DNA of 64,000 nt from the NCBI GenBank assembly GCA_026184435.1, contig CP046447.1; one strand, written 5' to 3'. Below are positions 56,466-64,000 of this stretch, in pieces. Numbering within the stretch: position 1 is the stretch's first letter; every line of letters starts with the position of its first letter. Below the pieces are notes generated by a model. It had not been told where the DNA came from, made no database searches, and saw nothing but the letters and a program-made list of their open reading frames with translations. The DNA is from JAADFF01 sp013153035 (GTDB lineage Bacteria > Coprothermobacterota > Coprothermobacteria > Coprothermobacterales > JAADFF01). A program made the translations under genes and the position numbers.

Positions 56466-57524
56466 ATGGCCAGTGAAATAGAAAAGTATATATCCATTGT
56501 TGATAATTGGCGCAAGAAAAAGATAGAAAAAATTACCTTGGAAGATTTAGAACAGATACGCTCTTTGCTGTTCTGGGCTATTGATTTGGGAACAGGAGGG
56601 AAAGATGCGAAATATCTATTTGTTACGCGTAAGCTTTTGACCTTTGTTAGTGTTTACCTGAAGGCTGCTATATATGGGTTTGTATATCGTATGGTGCATT
56701 TGTACAAGCTTCTTGCTCGGGATATGCTATCGTGGGATGAATTTCTCTCAAGTGCATCGAAATATACACCATATAGACATGTGTTTGAAGATATATACAG
56801 TGCTATTCATGTGCTTGCCGATGTGGTTCAGTATCAGATACCACCTGACTTGACAGATTATATGAATGTATTTATTTCTGTGTACACGGCCGTGGTTCAT
56901 GCTTCGGGTAAAGAGGAGTTTTTGTCTATGTTCCGTTACGCTATCGAGAATACAGAGTTTCAATCACTTATTGATGTGGATGATTTGCCATATCAGGCTG
57001 TGAAAAAACCGGAGCAGCAGAAGAAGACTGATTCGTCTGGTGACATCTATACGCTTCCGTTTCCTTATGTTGTAGATATGAGGTTTGTGCTTTATATGCC
57101 TATTGTTTATATTGGTTATAAGTTGTTAGATATACATGCCTTTATATATTTCATACAAGGAGTATTGGTTGAATCTATTCCTGCAGTTGCTGTTAGTGGC
57201 ATTCATCTATTCCTTCTGCGGTTGTCGAGGGTTATTTTTCGTGAAAAAAGACAGTGGTGGATTATTACCTCTTTGGCTTTGATATCTACACTTTTGCTTG
57301 GTTTGTGGAATGTTCTATATCTGTACATGATTGCCGGTTATCTTGCTTTTTGGCTTGGTGAGCTTCTTTACTATAAATTATGCGGCTCTTTGCCATGGCA
57401 TGACGTGTATAAAAGGCTTGTTGTATCCTTGTCTTTGTTGGCGGTTGTCGTTATCATTTTCCACCTTCCAGAGATATATCGTGTTCTGAAGAATATTGTT
57501 TTTATTGTGTTTGGTCTACAATAA
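56466..57524 (+). CDS. Unknown protein, soluble N-terminus and four-to-five TM C-terminus
   Basis: 352 residues. Residues ~1-195 are helical and mostly soluble, with one amphipathic stretch (LTFVSVYLKAAIYGF); residues ~215-350 have about four to five hydrophobic segments. No motif recognised. GGGTGATG precedes the ATG. It heads a run of three co-oriented unknown or poorly known genes (56466-58309) that ends before trxB. Confidence 0.75.
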   Translation: MASEIEKYISIVDNWRKKKIEKITLEDLEQIRSLLFWAIDLGTGGKDAKYLFVTRKLLTFVSVYLKAAIYGFVYRMVHLYKLLARDMLSWDEFLSSASKYTPYRHVFEDIYSAIHVLADVVQYQIPPDLTDYMNVFISVYTAVVHASGKEEFLSMFRYAIENTEFQSLIDVDDLPYQAVKKPEQQKKTDSSGDIYTLPFPYVVDMRFVLYMPIVYIGYKLLDIHAFIYFIQGVLVESIPAVAVSGIHLFLLRLSRVIFREKRQWWIITSLALISTLLLGLWNVLYLYMIAGYLAFWLGELLYYKLCGSLPWHDVYKRLVVSLSLLAVVVIIFHLPEIYRVLKNIVFIVFGLQ

Positions 57525-57542
57525 AAGTAGGGGGTGGGAAGT

Positions 57543-57839
57543 ATGAAGTGGACAACCCGTGGTCTAAGATTGTTTCTTGATGTTGTGAACCGTATGCAGG
57601 AGGACGATGTTATTCATGTTCTTCCTGTTCTCATGCAATCTCTTGAGTGTTCTGGTTTTGTGAAAAAACTGCAATCTGCAGTACCTGAGGAGGCTCTTTT
57701 TTTGCTTTCTCGTATTGAAGGGCTTTTTCCTGAACACCGTGCTTATGTGCTAACAGATGCCAGAGGTGGGGAGTATCTTGCTATCAGGCGTTATGGAGGA
57801 TATGATTTTTATGAAATTGATTTGGAAGAGGAGGGATAG
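57543..57839 (+). CDS. Small protein of unknown function (98 aa)
   Basis: 98 residues; begins MKWTTRGLRLFLDVVN and has a C-terminal beta-like part (RAYVLTDARGGEYLAIRRY) with an acidic end. AGGGGGTGG lies a few bases before the ATG at 57543; a longer GTG version from 57534 contains that site. Two bases separate its stop from the next ATG, so it is in an operon with 57842-58309. Not recognised. Confidence 0.72.
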   Translation: MKWTTRGLRLFLDVVNRMQEDDVIHVLPVLMQSLECSGFVKKLQSAVPEEALFLLSRIEGLFPEHRAYVLTDARGGEYLAIRRYGGYDFYEIDLEEEG

Positions 57840-57841
57840 AA

Positions 57842-58309
57842 ATGAAAAAGCTTACTGTGGGAGTGGTTCTATTGATGGCGATAGTATTTGCAGCTAGTAT
57901 TTTACCAACTGTTGTTGCATCAACTGTTTGTTCTCATCCTATATATCCTGATGTACAGGTAAAAAAAGAAGGACATTGGGTATATCTTGACTTTTATGCA
58001 AAGACGAGAAGTCTACAAATACCCAAGCTTTATACAAAATTTGTTTATCTTGAAGTTGATAAGAAAGATCTTGATAAAGTCGGTTTGAGATATCATGAAG
58101 GCAAACCACAGAAAAATAATTATTTTATGTATACATTGTATCAAGTACCAGACGATGGGAAGTTATATCTTGAAGATAGAAAGTTGTGGTTACCCGATGG
58201 TAATTTTCATCTAAAAATATCTTACTATACTTGCGGTATTCAAATCTTTAATGCCATCTTGTCAATAGATGGGACCACAGCTACTGTATCTATTGAGAAT
58301 ACCAAGTAA
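57842..58309 (+). CDS. Small secreted protein of unknown function
   Basis: 155 residues with a clear signal peptide (MKKLTVGVVLLMAIVFAAS, cleavage likely after VVAS near residue 27). The mature part is beta-rich and contains two cysteines (VCSHP near residue 30 and YTCGI near 131) that could form a disulfide. GGAGGGATAGAA precedes the ATG. Third gene of the unknown trio; not recognised. Confidence 0.75.
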   Translation: MKKLTVGVVLLMAIVFAASILPTVVASTVCSHPIYPDVQVKKEGHWVYLDFYAKTRSLQIPKLYTKFVYLEVDKKDLDKVGLRYHEGKPQKNNYFMYTLYQVPDDGKLYLEDRKLWLPDGNFHLKISYYTCGIQIFNAILSIDGTTATVSIENTK

Positions 58310-58316
58310 AGTATGG

Positions 58317-58322
58317 TATAAT
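58317..58322 (+). promoter_or_regulatory. Extended -10 promoter of trxB
   Basis: TGGTATAAT (extended -10, hexamer at 58317-58322), about 38 bases before the trxB start and just after the stop of the secreted protein gene. Confidence 0.6.
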
Positions 58323-58359
58323 TTCTCGGCGCACAATAAAGTTAAGGGAGGTGAACATT

Positions 58360-59286
58360 GTGGCTGTAGATTACGATGTTCTTATCGTTGGAGCAGGTCC
58401 AGGAGGTTTGACAGCTGGATTATATGCTGCAAGATATGGATTAAAGACAGCTATTGTTGATAAGGGTATGCCAGGTGGTGCCCTTTTAGAGCTTGATGAG
58501 ATAGAAAACTATCCCGGTTTTGAATCTATAAAAGGTCCAGAGTTGGCAGAGCGTATGAAGTCTCAGGTGGAGAAGGCCGGTGTAGAAATTTTATGGGATG
58601 AGGTATCCAGTGTTGTGCCTCATAATGATGAAGGATATGTAGAGGTGCAGGCTGGGTATTCTTATACCGCTCATGTGCTGATATGGGCAACTGGTGCAGA
58701 GCATAGACATCTTGGTGTACCCGGTGAAAAGGAATTTGCCGGTCGCGGTGTATCTTACTGTGCCACATGTGATGGTCCTTTCTTTAGAGGAAAGACCATT
58801 GCCGTTGTTGGTGGTGGTAACTCTGCATTTGCCGAGGCTTTGGTGCTTGCTGGTCTTGCAGATAAGCTATATCTCATTCATCGTAGGCAGGGCTTTAGGG
58901 CAGAAAAGGCTCTTGTTGATAAACTAAAAGCCCATGACAATGTTGAGTTTATACTGGATACAGTAGTTGAGGAGGTCAAGGGTGACCAGAAAGTAAATGC
59001 CCTGAAAATCAAAAATGTTGTAGATGGTAAGACAGAAGAATTGCCTGTAGATGCAGTATTTATTGCTATAGGTCTTGTGCCTAGAAGCGATATCCTTAAG
59101 GGTATTGTTGAGGTGGATCATAGTGGTGCTATTATTACCGATGAGCGTATGAGAACCTCTAATCCTCTTATACTTGCTGTTGGTGATGTGAGAAATACAC
59201 CTCTGAGACAGATTATTACTGCTGCTGCCGATGGTGCTATTGCCGCCGAGACAGCGCATGAAATTGTTGGTAATATCAAGAAGTAA
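58360..59286 (+). CDS. trxB: Thioredoxin reductase
   Basis: 308 residues, usual length. FAD-binding GAGPGGLTAGLYAARYG, ENYPGF, redox pair in SYCATCDGPFF (CATC, residues ~132-135), NADPH-binding VVGGGNSAFAEAL and HRRQGFRA, and C-terminal LAVGDVRNTPLRQIITAAADG. Reduces thioredoxin with NADPH. The frame opens at a GTG at 58351 that overlaps GGGAGG; the GTG at 58360 with nine-base spacing is used. Strong terminator at 59313-59336. Confidence 0.95.
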   Translation: MAVDYDVLIVGAGPGGLTAGLYAARYGLKTAIVDKGMPGGALLELDEIENYPGFESIKGPELAERMKSQVEKAGVEILWDEVSSVVPHNDEGYVEVQAGYSYTAHVLIWATGAEHRHLGVPGEKEFAGRGVSYCATCDGPFFRGKTIAVVGGGNSAFAEALVLAGLADKLYLIHRRQGFRAEKALVDKLKAHDNVEFILDTVVEEVKGDQKVNALKIKNVVDGKTEELPVDAVFIAIGLVPRSDILKGIVEVDHSGAIITDERMRTSNPLILAVGDVRNTPLRQIITAAADGAIAAETAHEIVGNIKK

Positions 59287-59312
59287 TATTGCAAATATAA
59301 CTATATATGCTT

Positions 59313-59336
59313 AGGGGATGACATGTGTCATCCCCT
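59313..59336 (+). terminator. trxB terminator
   Basis: AGGGGATGAC / GTCATCCCCT, 10-bp stem with a 4-base loop, followed by ATGTTATTTTTGC. Confidence 0.85.
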
Positions 59337-59472
59337 ATGTTATTTTTGCTCCCTCCAGTAATTTAGATATTTTGTTTAATATGTTTGTTACACCGATTAT
59401 TGTATATTTATGTGAATTATGTATATAAGAATGCATATCATATGTTAAAATTTTGGTAGGAGGTGATTGTTT

Positions 59473-60447
59473 ATGAAAAAATTGATGACAGTGTTAGCTC
59501 TCATTCTGGCGGTGAGTATGGTATTTGTTGCATGTGGTGGTCAGGCACAGCAAACTTACAACTTCTCTATGGCAACCGGTGGTACAACTGGTACTTATTA
59601 TCCTCTGGGAACAGCTATCGCACAGGTTATATCCGATTATGTTGACAATGTAAAGGTAGAGGCTCGTTCTACTGGTGCATCTGTTGCCAATATTAACTTG
59701 CTGAAAGATGGTCAGGCTGATATGGCTTTTGTTCAGAATGATATTGCCTATTATGCCTACAATGGTGTTGTCCTTGATGCTTTCAAAGATAAGAAGGTAG
59801 ATAATATTGCCGGAATGATGGCTCTCTATCCAGAGCATATTCAAATTATTACTCTGGCAGATTCCGGTATTAACTCCGTTGCTGATCTAAAAGGGAAAAA
59901 AGTGGCTGTGGGTAATGCTGGTTCTGGTGTAGAAGCCAATGCAAAGCAGATTCTTGAGGCCTATGGTCTTTCCTTTGATGACCTTGCTCTTGCTGATAGA
60001 GTATCTTTTAAGGATGCTGTCCAGAAGCTTAAGAACAATCAGCTTGATGCAGCATTCCTAACGGCAGGTTATCCAACAGCTGCTGTTAATGAACTTGCAG
60101 CTTCCAAGGCAATTAAACTTATTCCTATCGATGATGAGCATGCCAAAGCTCTCAAGGAGAAATATCCGTTCTATGTACAGGATATTATTCCGGCAGGCAC
60201 TTATAAGGGTGTAGACGAGGATGTAAAGACTGTAGCCGTTAAGGCTATTCTTATCGTTAGAAAGGATATTCCTGAAGACATCGTATACAAGATGCTCGAT
60301 GCAATATTTGCTCATACTGATGAGATTGCCAAAGCTCATGCCAAAGGTGCAATGATTAATCTCGACAATGCTGTTAAGGGAATGTCTATTCCTTGGCATC
60401 CCGGTGCAAAGAAATTCTTTGAGGAGAAAGGCAAACTTTCTAAGTAA
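59473..60447 (+). CDS. TAXI-family TRAP transporter solute-binding lipoprotein
   Basis: 324 residues. Signal peptide with lipobox ending VFVAC (Cys near residue 20), so it is a membrane-anchored lipoprotein as expected without an outer membrane. TAXI family blocks: MATGGTTGTYYPLG, VEARSTGASVANINLLKDGQ, KGKKVAVGNAGSGVEANAKQ, LDAAFLTAGYP. Ligands of the family are often glutamate or other organic acids. AGGAGGTGATTG precedes the ATG. Operon with DUF1850 and a fused TRAP permease, the standard TAXI set. Confidence 0.95.
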   Translation: MKKLMTVLALILAVSMVFVACGGQAQQTYNFSMATGGTTGTYYPLGTAIAQVISDYVDNVKVEARSTGASVANINLLKDGQADMAFVQNDIAYYAYNGVVLDAFKDKKVDNIAGMMALYPEHIQIITLADSGINSVADLKGKKVAVGNAGSGVEANAKQILEAYGLSFDDLALADRVSFKDAVQKLKNNQLDAAFLTAGYPTAAVNELAASKAIKLIPIDDEHAKALKEKYPFYVQDIIPAGTYKGVDEDVKTVAVKAILIVRKDIPEDIVYKMLDAIFAHTDEIAKAHAKGAMINLDNAVKGMSIPWHPGAKKFFEEKGKLSK

Positions 60448-60449
60448 CT

Positions 60450-60959
60450 ATGCGGAAAAGTATTATCTTCCTTATAGTGGTGGCGGTGGTTGCCGCCACC
60501 ACATTTTACATATCATGTCTTGGTAGTCGCCATCTTGTCTTTCATGTAACACTTAATGAGCCTGATGGAAGCGTGAAAACATATACGGTTGATGTTCCGG
60601 TAGGTAAGACAGCTACACTAACGGTGGTATACAAGCATTCGGTTATTAGGCTGGATGTCAAGGATATTATTCGTGTTGATGATAGAGATTTTCATGCCCT
60701 GTGGTCGGAGCTGCCAGATTTTGGGGCAGGTCTGCCAGCCGAGGGTGCTGTAGAGGTGGCTACTATATCTGATACGGCCTCTGACTATAGGGTAACGGTG
60801 ACCGGTGAGAGGGATTTTAAGCATCTTACATATCTTATGATTCCTCTTAATCGGTATAGGTTTTATGTTGATGGGAAGCTTGTGCTTATGCCCGAAGTGA
60901 AGAAAACGGGTAGAGTTGATATAGAGTGGAAAAGGGGGTGCCTGCTGTGGCAGAGGTAA
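60450..60959 (+). CDS. DUF1850 protein of the TRAP operon
   Basis: 169 residues with an N-terminal membrane anchor or signal (~5-25) and a small beta-rich extracellular domain containing VVYKHSVIRLDV, the DUF1850 mark, near residue 61. Genes of this family lie regularly between TAXI receptors and fused TRAP permeases, role unknown. Two bases after the receptor stop, and overlapping the permease start by 13 bases. Confidence 0.85.
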   Translation: MRKSIIFLIVVAVVAATTFYISCLGSRHLVFHVTLNEPDGSVKTYTVDVPVGKTATLTVVYKHSVIRLDVKDIIRVDDRDFHALWSELPDFGAGLPAEGAVEVATISDTASDYRVTVTGERDFKHLTYLMIPLNRYRFYVDGKLVLMPEVKKTGRVDIEWKRGCLLWQR

Positions 60960-63265
60960 AAGAAATCATTGAAGAAATCGATGAATCTGCAGATAATGGA
61001 GCTGTAGATGTACAGAAGATCTTAGAAGAGTATGAAGGTGGTGCCGCCACACGAAGTACAGGTAGTGCGTTTTGGGATCGCATTATCAATGCTATAGCTA
61101 TTGGTATGTCGTTGTTTCATTTGTATACAGCTTTCTTTGGGGAGTTAGCTACCCTTATTCAGAGAGCTATCCATTTGGGTTTTGCTATGTTTCTTCTGTA
61201 TATCTTTGTAGCACCTAAAAAAGGCATGGAGAAAATTGGCTGGTATGATTATGTGTTTGCTATACTTGGTGCCGCATCGTCATTTTATATAGTACTGTTT
61301 TATGAAGATTTTATAGCAAGAGCGGGCAGCCCTAATATGTGGGATATCATTATGGGCGTAATTCTCATTGCCCTTGTTCTTGAGGGTGCCCGTCGTGTTG
61401 GTGGTATATGGTTTTTCCTTATCATTGCATTTTTCCTTGCCTATACATTCATACCCGGTATGCCTGGCATTTTAGGGCACAGGGCCTATCAGTTTAAGAC
61501 AGTTATTTCCCATATGTATAGTGTTGAAGGTGTCCTAACAACTCCTATTGGTGTTTCGGCAACATTTGTCTTCATGTTTATTCTGTTTGGTGCTTTTCTT
61601 GAGTTTACCGGTGTTGGCAACCTCTTTATTGAGCTTGCATTGGCCCTTGCAGGATGGTCTGTAGGTGGTCCTGCAAAGGTTGCCGTTATTGCTTCAGGTC
61701 TTATGGGAACAATATCTGGTTCTTCGGTGGCTAATGTTGTAGGTACAGGCTCATTTACCATTCCTCTTATGAAATCTATTGGTTATCCTCCATACTTTGC
61801 CGGTGCTGTCGAGGCTGCGGCATCGACAGGTGGTCAGATTATGCCACCTGTAATGGGTGCGGCAGCATTTATTATGGCTGAATTCCTTGAGTTACCTTAT
61901 AGAGATATTATGATTGCCGCTATTTTGCCGGCTGTCTTGTATTATCTCGCTGTTGGTATTATGGTTCACTATGAGGCAAAGAGGTTGGGGCTTAAGGGTA
62001 TATCCCGTGAAAATTTGCCATCTGCTGTGAAGATACTTAAAGAAAAGTGGATACTATTCTTGCCTATTATTGGTATAGTCTACATGCTTTTGAAAAACTA
62101 TACACCAACATTTACGGCCGCATGGGGTATTGTTATAGGTGTTGTGGCTATATACCTTGTGAAAGAGGAAAGAAAGTATATGAAGGCTATATTTGGGATT
62201 CTTATGGTGCTTGTTCTTGCCTCAATTTATATTTATGGTTTTCCTCAAGTTGAGGGTAAGGTGCACCTCTTTGGTATGGTGATACAGCGTACGACTTTAA
62301 CAAAGTGGCTCAATATCTTTGGTTTCTTTACCATATTTATTGCCCCTCTGCTATCGTCTGCACCTACTAAAGAATTTAAGAGACTTCTTGATACGCTGGC
62401 TGGTGGTGCCAAGAGTGCTGTTGGTGTTGCCATGGCATGTGCCGGTGCAGGTATTGTTATAGGTTCTGTTACACTAACAGGTCTTGGTGGTAAGCTGACG
62501 ACTTCTCTTATAAATATTGCATCTTCTTGGGCTGCAGGTCTTCATAGTATAATGCCATTTATTTCGCAGGATGGTATGAAACTATTCCTAACGATGTTCT
62601 TCACCATGATTGCATCTATTATTCTTGGTATGGGACTACCTACTACAGCTAAATATGTTGTGCTTGCAACAATGGCTGTGCCCGCTATGGTTAATCTGGG
62701 TGTTTTTCCATTGGCAGCTCATCTCTTTGTTCTGTACTTTGGCGTTATTGCAGACCTTACCCCACCTGTGGCACTTGCCGCATATGCCGGTGCAGGTATA
62801 GCAGGAGCTGATCCAAACAAGACAGGGTGGACGGCTGTGAAGCTGGCTCTTGCCGGTTTTATCTTGCCATTTATGTTTGCATATAATCCGTATCTGCTCT
62901 TTATTGACCCTGACAAGACGACTATGAGTGTAGGTGGCAAGCTTATTCCATATTCTCAGTATCTCCAGCAACTGCGAGGAGGGACTAAGTTCTTTGCTGT
63001 GAAGATAGGAGAGATTACATTCCTTGCCGATCCTATTAAGATACTCCAAGTGTTTATCACAGGTCTTCTTGGTGCTTATGCACTGGGTCTTGCTGCTGAG
63101 GGATACGAGTCTGACTATCTGAAATGGTGGGAAAGAACACTGTTTGTTATTGCGGCATTTCTTATGATAGATCCAACATTTATTACTGATATTGTTGGTA
63201 TTACACTCCTTGCCGTGACCCTGTTTATACACAAAGCACGTGTTAAGAGGTTGAAAGCAGCATAA
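60947..63265 (+). CDS. TRAP transporter fused permease (DctQM type)
   Basis: 772 residues. A charged cytosolic N-terminus (~1-40), a four-segment small-subunit part (~45-170), then a large-subunit part of about 12 or more segments containing GLMGTISGSSVANVVGTGSF and TGGQIMPPVMGAAAFIMAE, and later GMGLPTTAKYVVLATMA and LTPPVALAAYAGAGIAGA (the paired hairpin-tip motifs of DctM). Secondary uptake driven by Na+ or H+ with the TAXI receptor. AGGGGGTG lies six bases before a GTG at 60947 (MAEVKEII), preferred to the longer frame opening at 60926. Confidence 0.95.
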   Translation: MAEVKEIIEEIDESADNGAVDVQKILEEYEGGAATRSTGSAFWDRIINAIAIGMSLFHLYTAFFGELATLIQRAIHLGFAMFLLYIFVAPKKGMEKIGWYDYVFAILGAASSFYIVLFYEDFIARAGSPNMWDIIMGVILIALVLEGARRVGGIWFFLIIAFFLAYTFIPGMPGILGHRAYQFKTVISHMYSVEGVLTTPIGVSATFVFMFILFGAFLEFTGVGNLFIELALALAGWSVGGPAKVAVIASGLMGTISGSSVANVVGTGSFTIPLMKSIGYPPYFAGAVEAAASTGGQIMPPVMGAAAFIMAEFLELPYRDIMIAAILPAVLYYLAVGIMVHYEAKRLGLKGISRENLPSAVKILKEKWILFLPIIGIVYMLLKNYTPTFTAAWGIVIGVVAIYLVKEERKYMKAIFGILMVLVLASIYIYGFPQVEGKVHLFGMVIQRTTLTKWLNIFGFFTIFIAPLLSSAPTKEFKRLLDTLAGGAKSAVGVAMACAGAGIVIGSVTLTGLGGKLTTSLINIASSWAAGLHSIMPFISQDGMKLFLTMFFTMIASIILGMGLPTTAKYVVLATMAVPAMVNLGVFPLAAHLFVLYFGVIADLTPPVALAAYAGAGIAGADPNKTGWTAVKLALAGFILPFMFAYNPYLLFIDPDKTTMSVGGKLIPYSQYLQQLRGGTKFFAVKIGEITFLADPIKILQVFITGLLGAYALGLAAEGYESDYLKWWERTLFVIAAFLMIDPTFITDIVGITLLAVTLFIHKARVKRLKAA

Positions 63266-63271
63266 AATGAT

Positions 63272-63296
63272 AAAGGGGGCTTACTAAGCCCCCTTT
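63272..63296 (+). terminator. TRAP operon terminator
   Basis: AAAGGGGGCTT / AAGCCCCCTTT, 11-bp stem with 3-base loop, T-tract built into the right arm. Confidence 0.88.
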
Positions 63297-63341
63297 GCTT
63301 ATATGGAAATGATAAACGCTGTTTACAAGGGGGAGATGAAT

Positions 63342-63881
63342 ATGGTTATTAAGGACCTTATGAGGCAAAAGGATTTTCGCACTAAGATGCTTTTCTGGTT
63401 CGGATTGTGGGGTAGTGTGCCTATGCTGGCTTCTTCCATAGAAAGTGCAATTAAAGAAGAGAGAAGACCCTCTGTTTTTATGAGACTAATTGGCCTAAAG
63501 CTCATGTTTTTAGGAGTTTTACTCAATGCCATTAGTGGTAAGACACTAAAAAAGTATGGACATTTTGATGTTTCTGAGGGAATCAGTGCTCCGGATAGAG
63601 TGGTAGATAAAGGTATATATTCGTGTATGAGACATCCAGCCCAGTTTGGTTCAGGATTGATGGGATTGGGTATTGGTATGCTTACAGGAAAGCTTGCGGG
63701 GCTAATTTCAGGTATGCTTGCCTTTATGATGTCTCTAATCTTTATGCTTAATGTTGAAGAGCCTGAGACGATGAAAAGATTTCCAGACTATTGTGAGAAA
63801 ATGGCAGGCAAGCCAGCCTTTACACTGAGACCTAGCTGTTTACTCAAAGGCATCATTGCATTGTTTGGTAAAAATCACTAG
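63342..63881 (+). CDS. ICMT/phospholipid-methyltransferase-like membrane protein
   Basis: 179 residues with about four to five membrane segments. The C-terminal half carries the isoprenylcysteine methyltransferase/PEMT-type SAM motif: KGIYSCMRHPAQFGSGLMGLG (RHP at its core) followed by NVEEPETMKRFPDYCEKM (EE...F..Y). Methylates a lipid or isoprenoid-like substrate at the membrane. GGGGGAG lies six bases before the ATG at 63342; a longer frame from 63303 contains that site. Confidence 0.82.
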   Translation: MVIKDLMRQKDFRTKMLFWFGLWGSVPMLASSIESAIKEERRPSVFMRLIGLKLMFLGVLLNAISGKTLKKYGHFDVSEGISAPDRVVDKGIYSCMRHPAQFGSGLMGLGIGMLTGKLAGLISGMLAFMMSLIFMLNVEEPETMKRFPDYCEKMAGKPAFTLRPSCLLKGIIALFGKNH

Positions 63882-63883
63882 AT

Positions 63884-63907
63884 AAGGGGCGGGGTGCACC
63901 GCCCCTT
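63884..63907. terminator. Bidirectional terminator
   Basis: AAGGGGCGG / CCGCCCCTT, 9-bp stem with a 6-base loop, between two convergent genes. Confidence 0.85.
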
Positions 63908-63912
63908 AGCGA

Positions 63913-64000
63913 TTAGGATATATCTGCTCCGGCAAGTACTGCCCATATCCACACGATAAAGAATGGAACTCTGAGAAAGTCCCAGAAAAACCAACCGATA
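63913..64000 (-). CDS. C-terminal end of a membrane protein, cut by the window edge
   Basis: A minus-strand frame open from the window end to a TAA at 63913-63915. The 28 visible residues are hydrophobic and Trp/Phe-rich (IGWFFWDFLRVPFFIVWIW, ending AGADIS), so a final membrane segment is likely. A good terminator lies 6 bases beyond the stop. Too short to name. Confidence 0.55.
   Translation of the reverse strand, partial: IGWFFWDFLRVPFFIVWIWAVLAGADIS

Overview
The window looks like a chromosomal segment of a motile, probably thermophilic, Gram-positive-type anaerobe. Evidence: strong GGAGG-type Shine-Dalgarno sites and frequent GTG/TTG starts, SigA-like promoters, teichoic-acid-type genes, a secreted protein with a copper-amine-oxidase-N stalk domain, a TAXI-type TRAP transporter, and rRNA genes far more G+C-rich than the protein genes. 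I could not place it in a genus; Bacillota or a neighbouring deep thermophilic phylum is an inference. No phage, insertion sequence, CRISPR array or tRNA gene was seen.

Layout. 1-4.8 kb: end of a chemoreceptor, two tandem paralogous MFS transporters, a secreted stalk-domain protein and a tiny convergent gene for a 33-residue membrane peptide (4663-4764). 4.8-10 kb: a complete 16S-23S-5S rRNA operon without spacer tRNAs, with visible promoter, processing stems and terminator. 10.5-19.8 kb: an ABC exporter, then a lipid-flavoured group (oleate hydratase with divergent LysR regulator, a membrane diguanylate cyclase, a CPBP protease, two DegV/FakB fatty-acid-binding proteins and a patatin phospholipase). 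19.8-25.2 kb: dnaG followed by two primary-type sigma factors; the middle one is divergent in its -10 recognition region and has a 108-residue tail. 25.3-28.7 kb: a beta-helix protein with an exact 16-residue Cys-Asp-Asp ladder, its DUF2089 partner, a DUF72 protein and an asparaginase. 28.7-35.2 kb: two giant GGDEF proteins with an apparently degenerate STAND-like N-terminus and TPR-like middle. 35.2-43.6 kb: a ClC protein lacking the gating glutamate, glycogen synthase, two coupled FapA/DUF342 proteins, an unknown internally duplicated protein, and flagellin behind a sigma-28-type promoter.

44-51 kb is an envelope-polymer region: a MurJ-type flippase, a GT2 - glycerophosphotransferase - CDP-ribitol synthase operon, and a processive GT2 coupled to a membrane protein with a degenerate GGDEF domain. 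51-59 kb: a pseudo-isochorismatase with an ABC transporter, a kinase/esterase pair, an unknown three-gene group and thioredoxin reductase. 59.4-64 kb: a complete TAXI-TRAP operon (receptor, DUF1850, fused permease), an ICMT-like methyltransferase and the end of a membrane protein.

A recurring theme is cyclic-di-GMP: three GGDEF proteins with intact signature and I-site, one degenerate GGDEF protein beside a polysaccharide synthase, two FapA proteins and flagellin. Genes are tightly packed, often overlapping by 4 or 8 bases, and two convergent pairs share a TTAA at their stop codons. Several start codons given here were moved downstream from the longest reading frame because the Shine-Dalgarno sequence lies inside the longer version.
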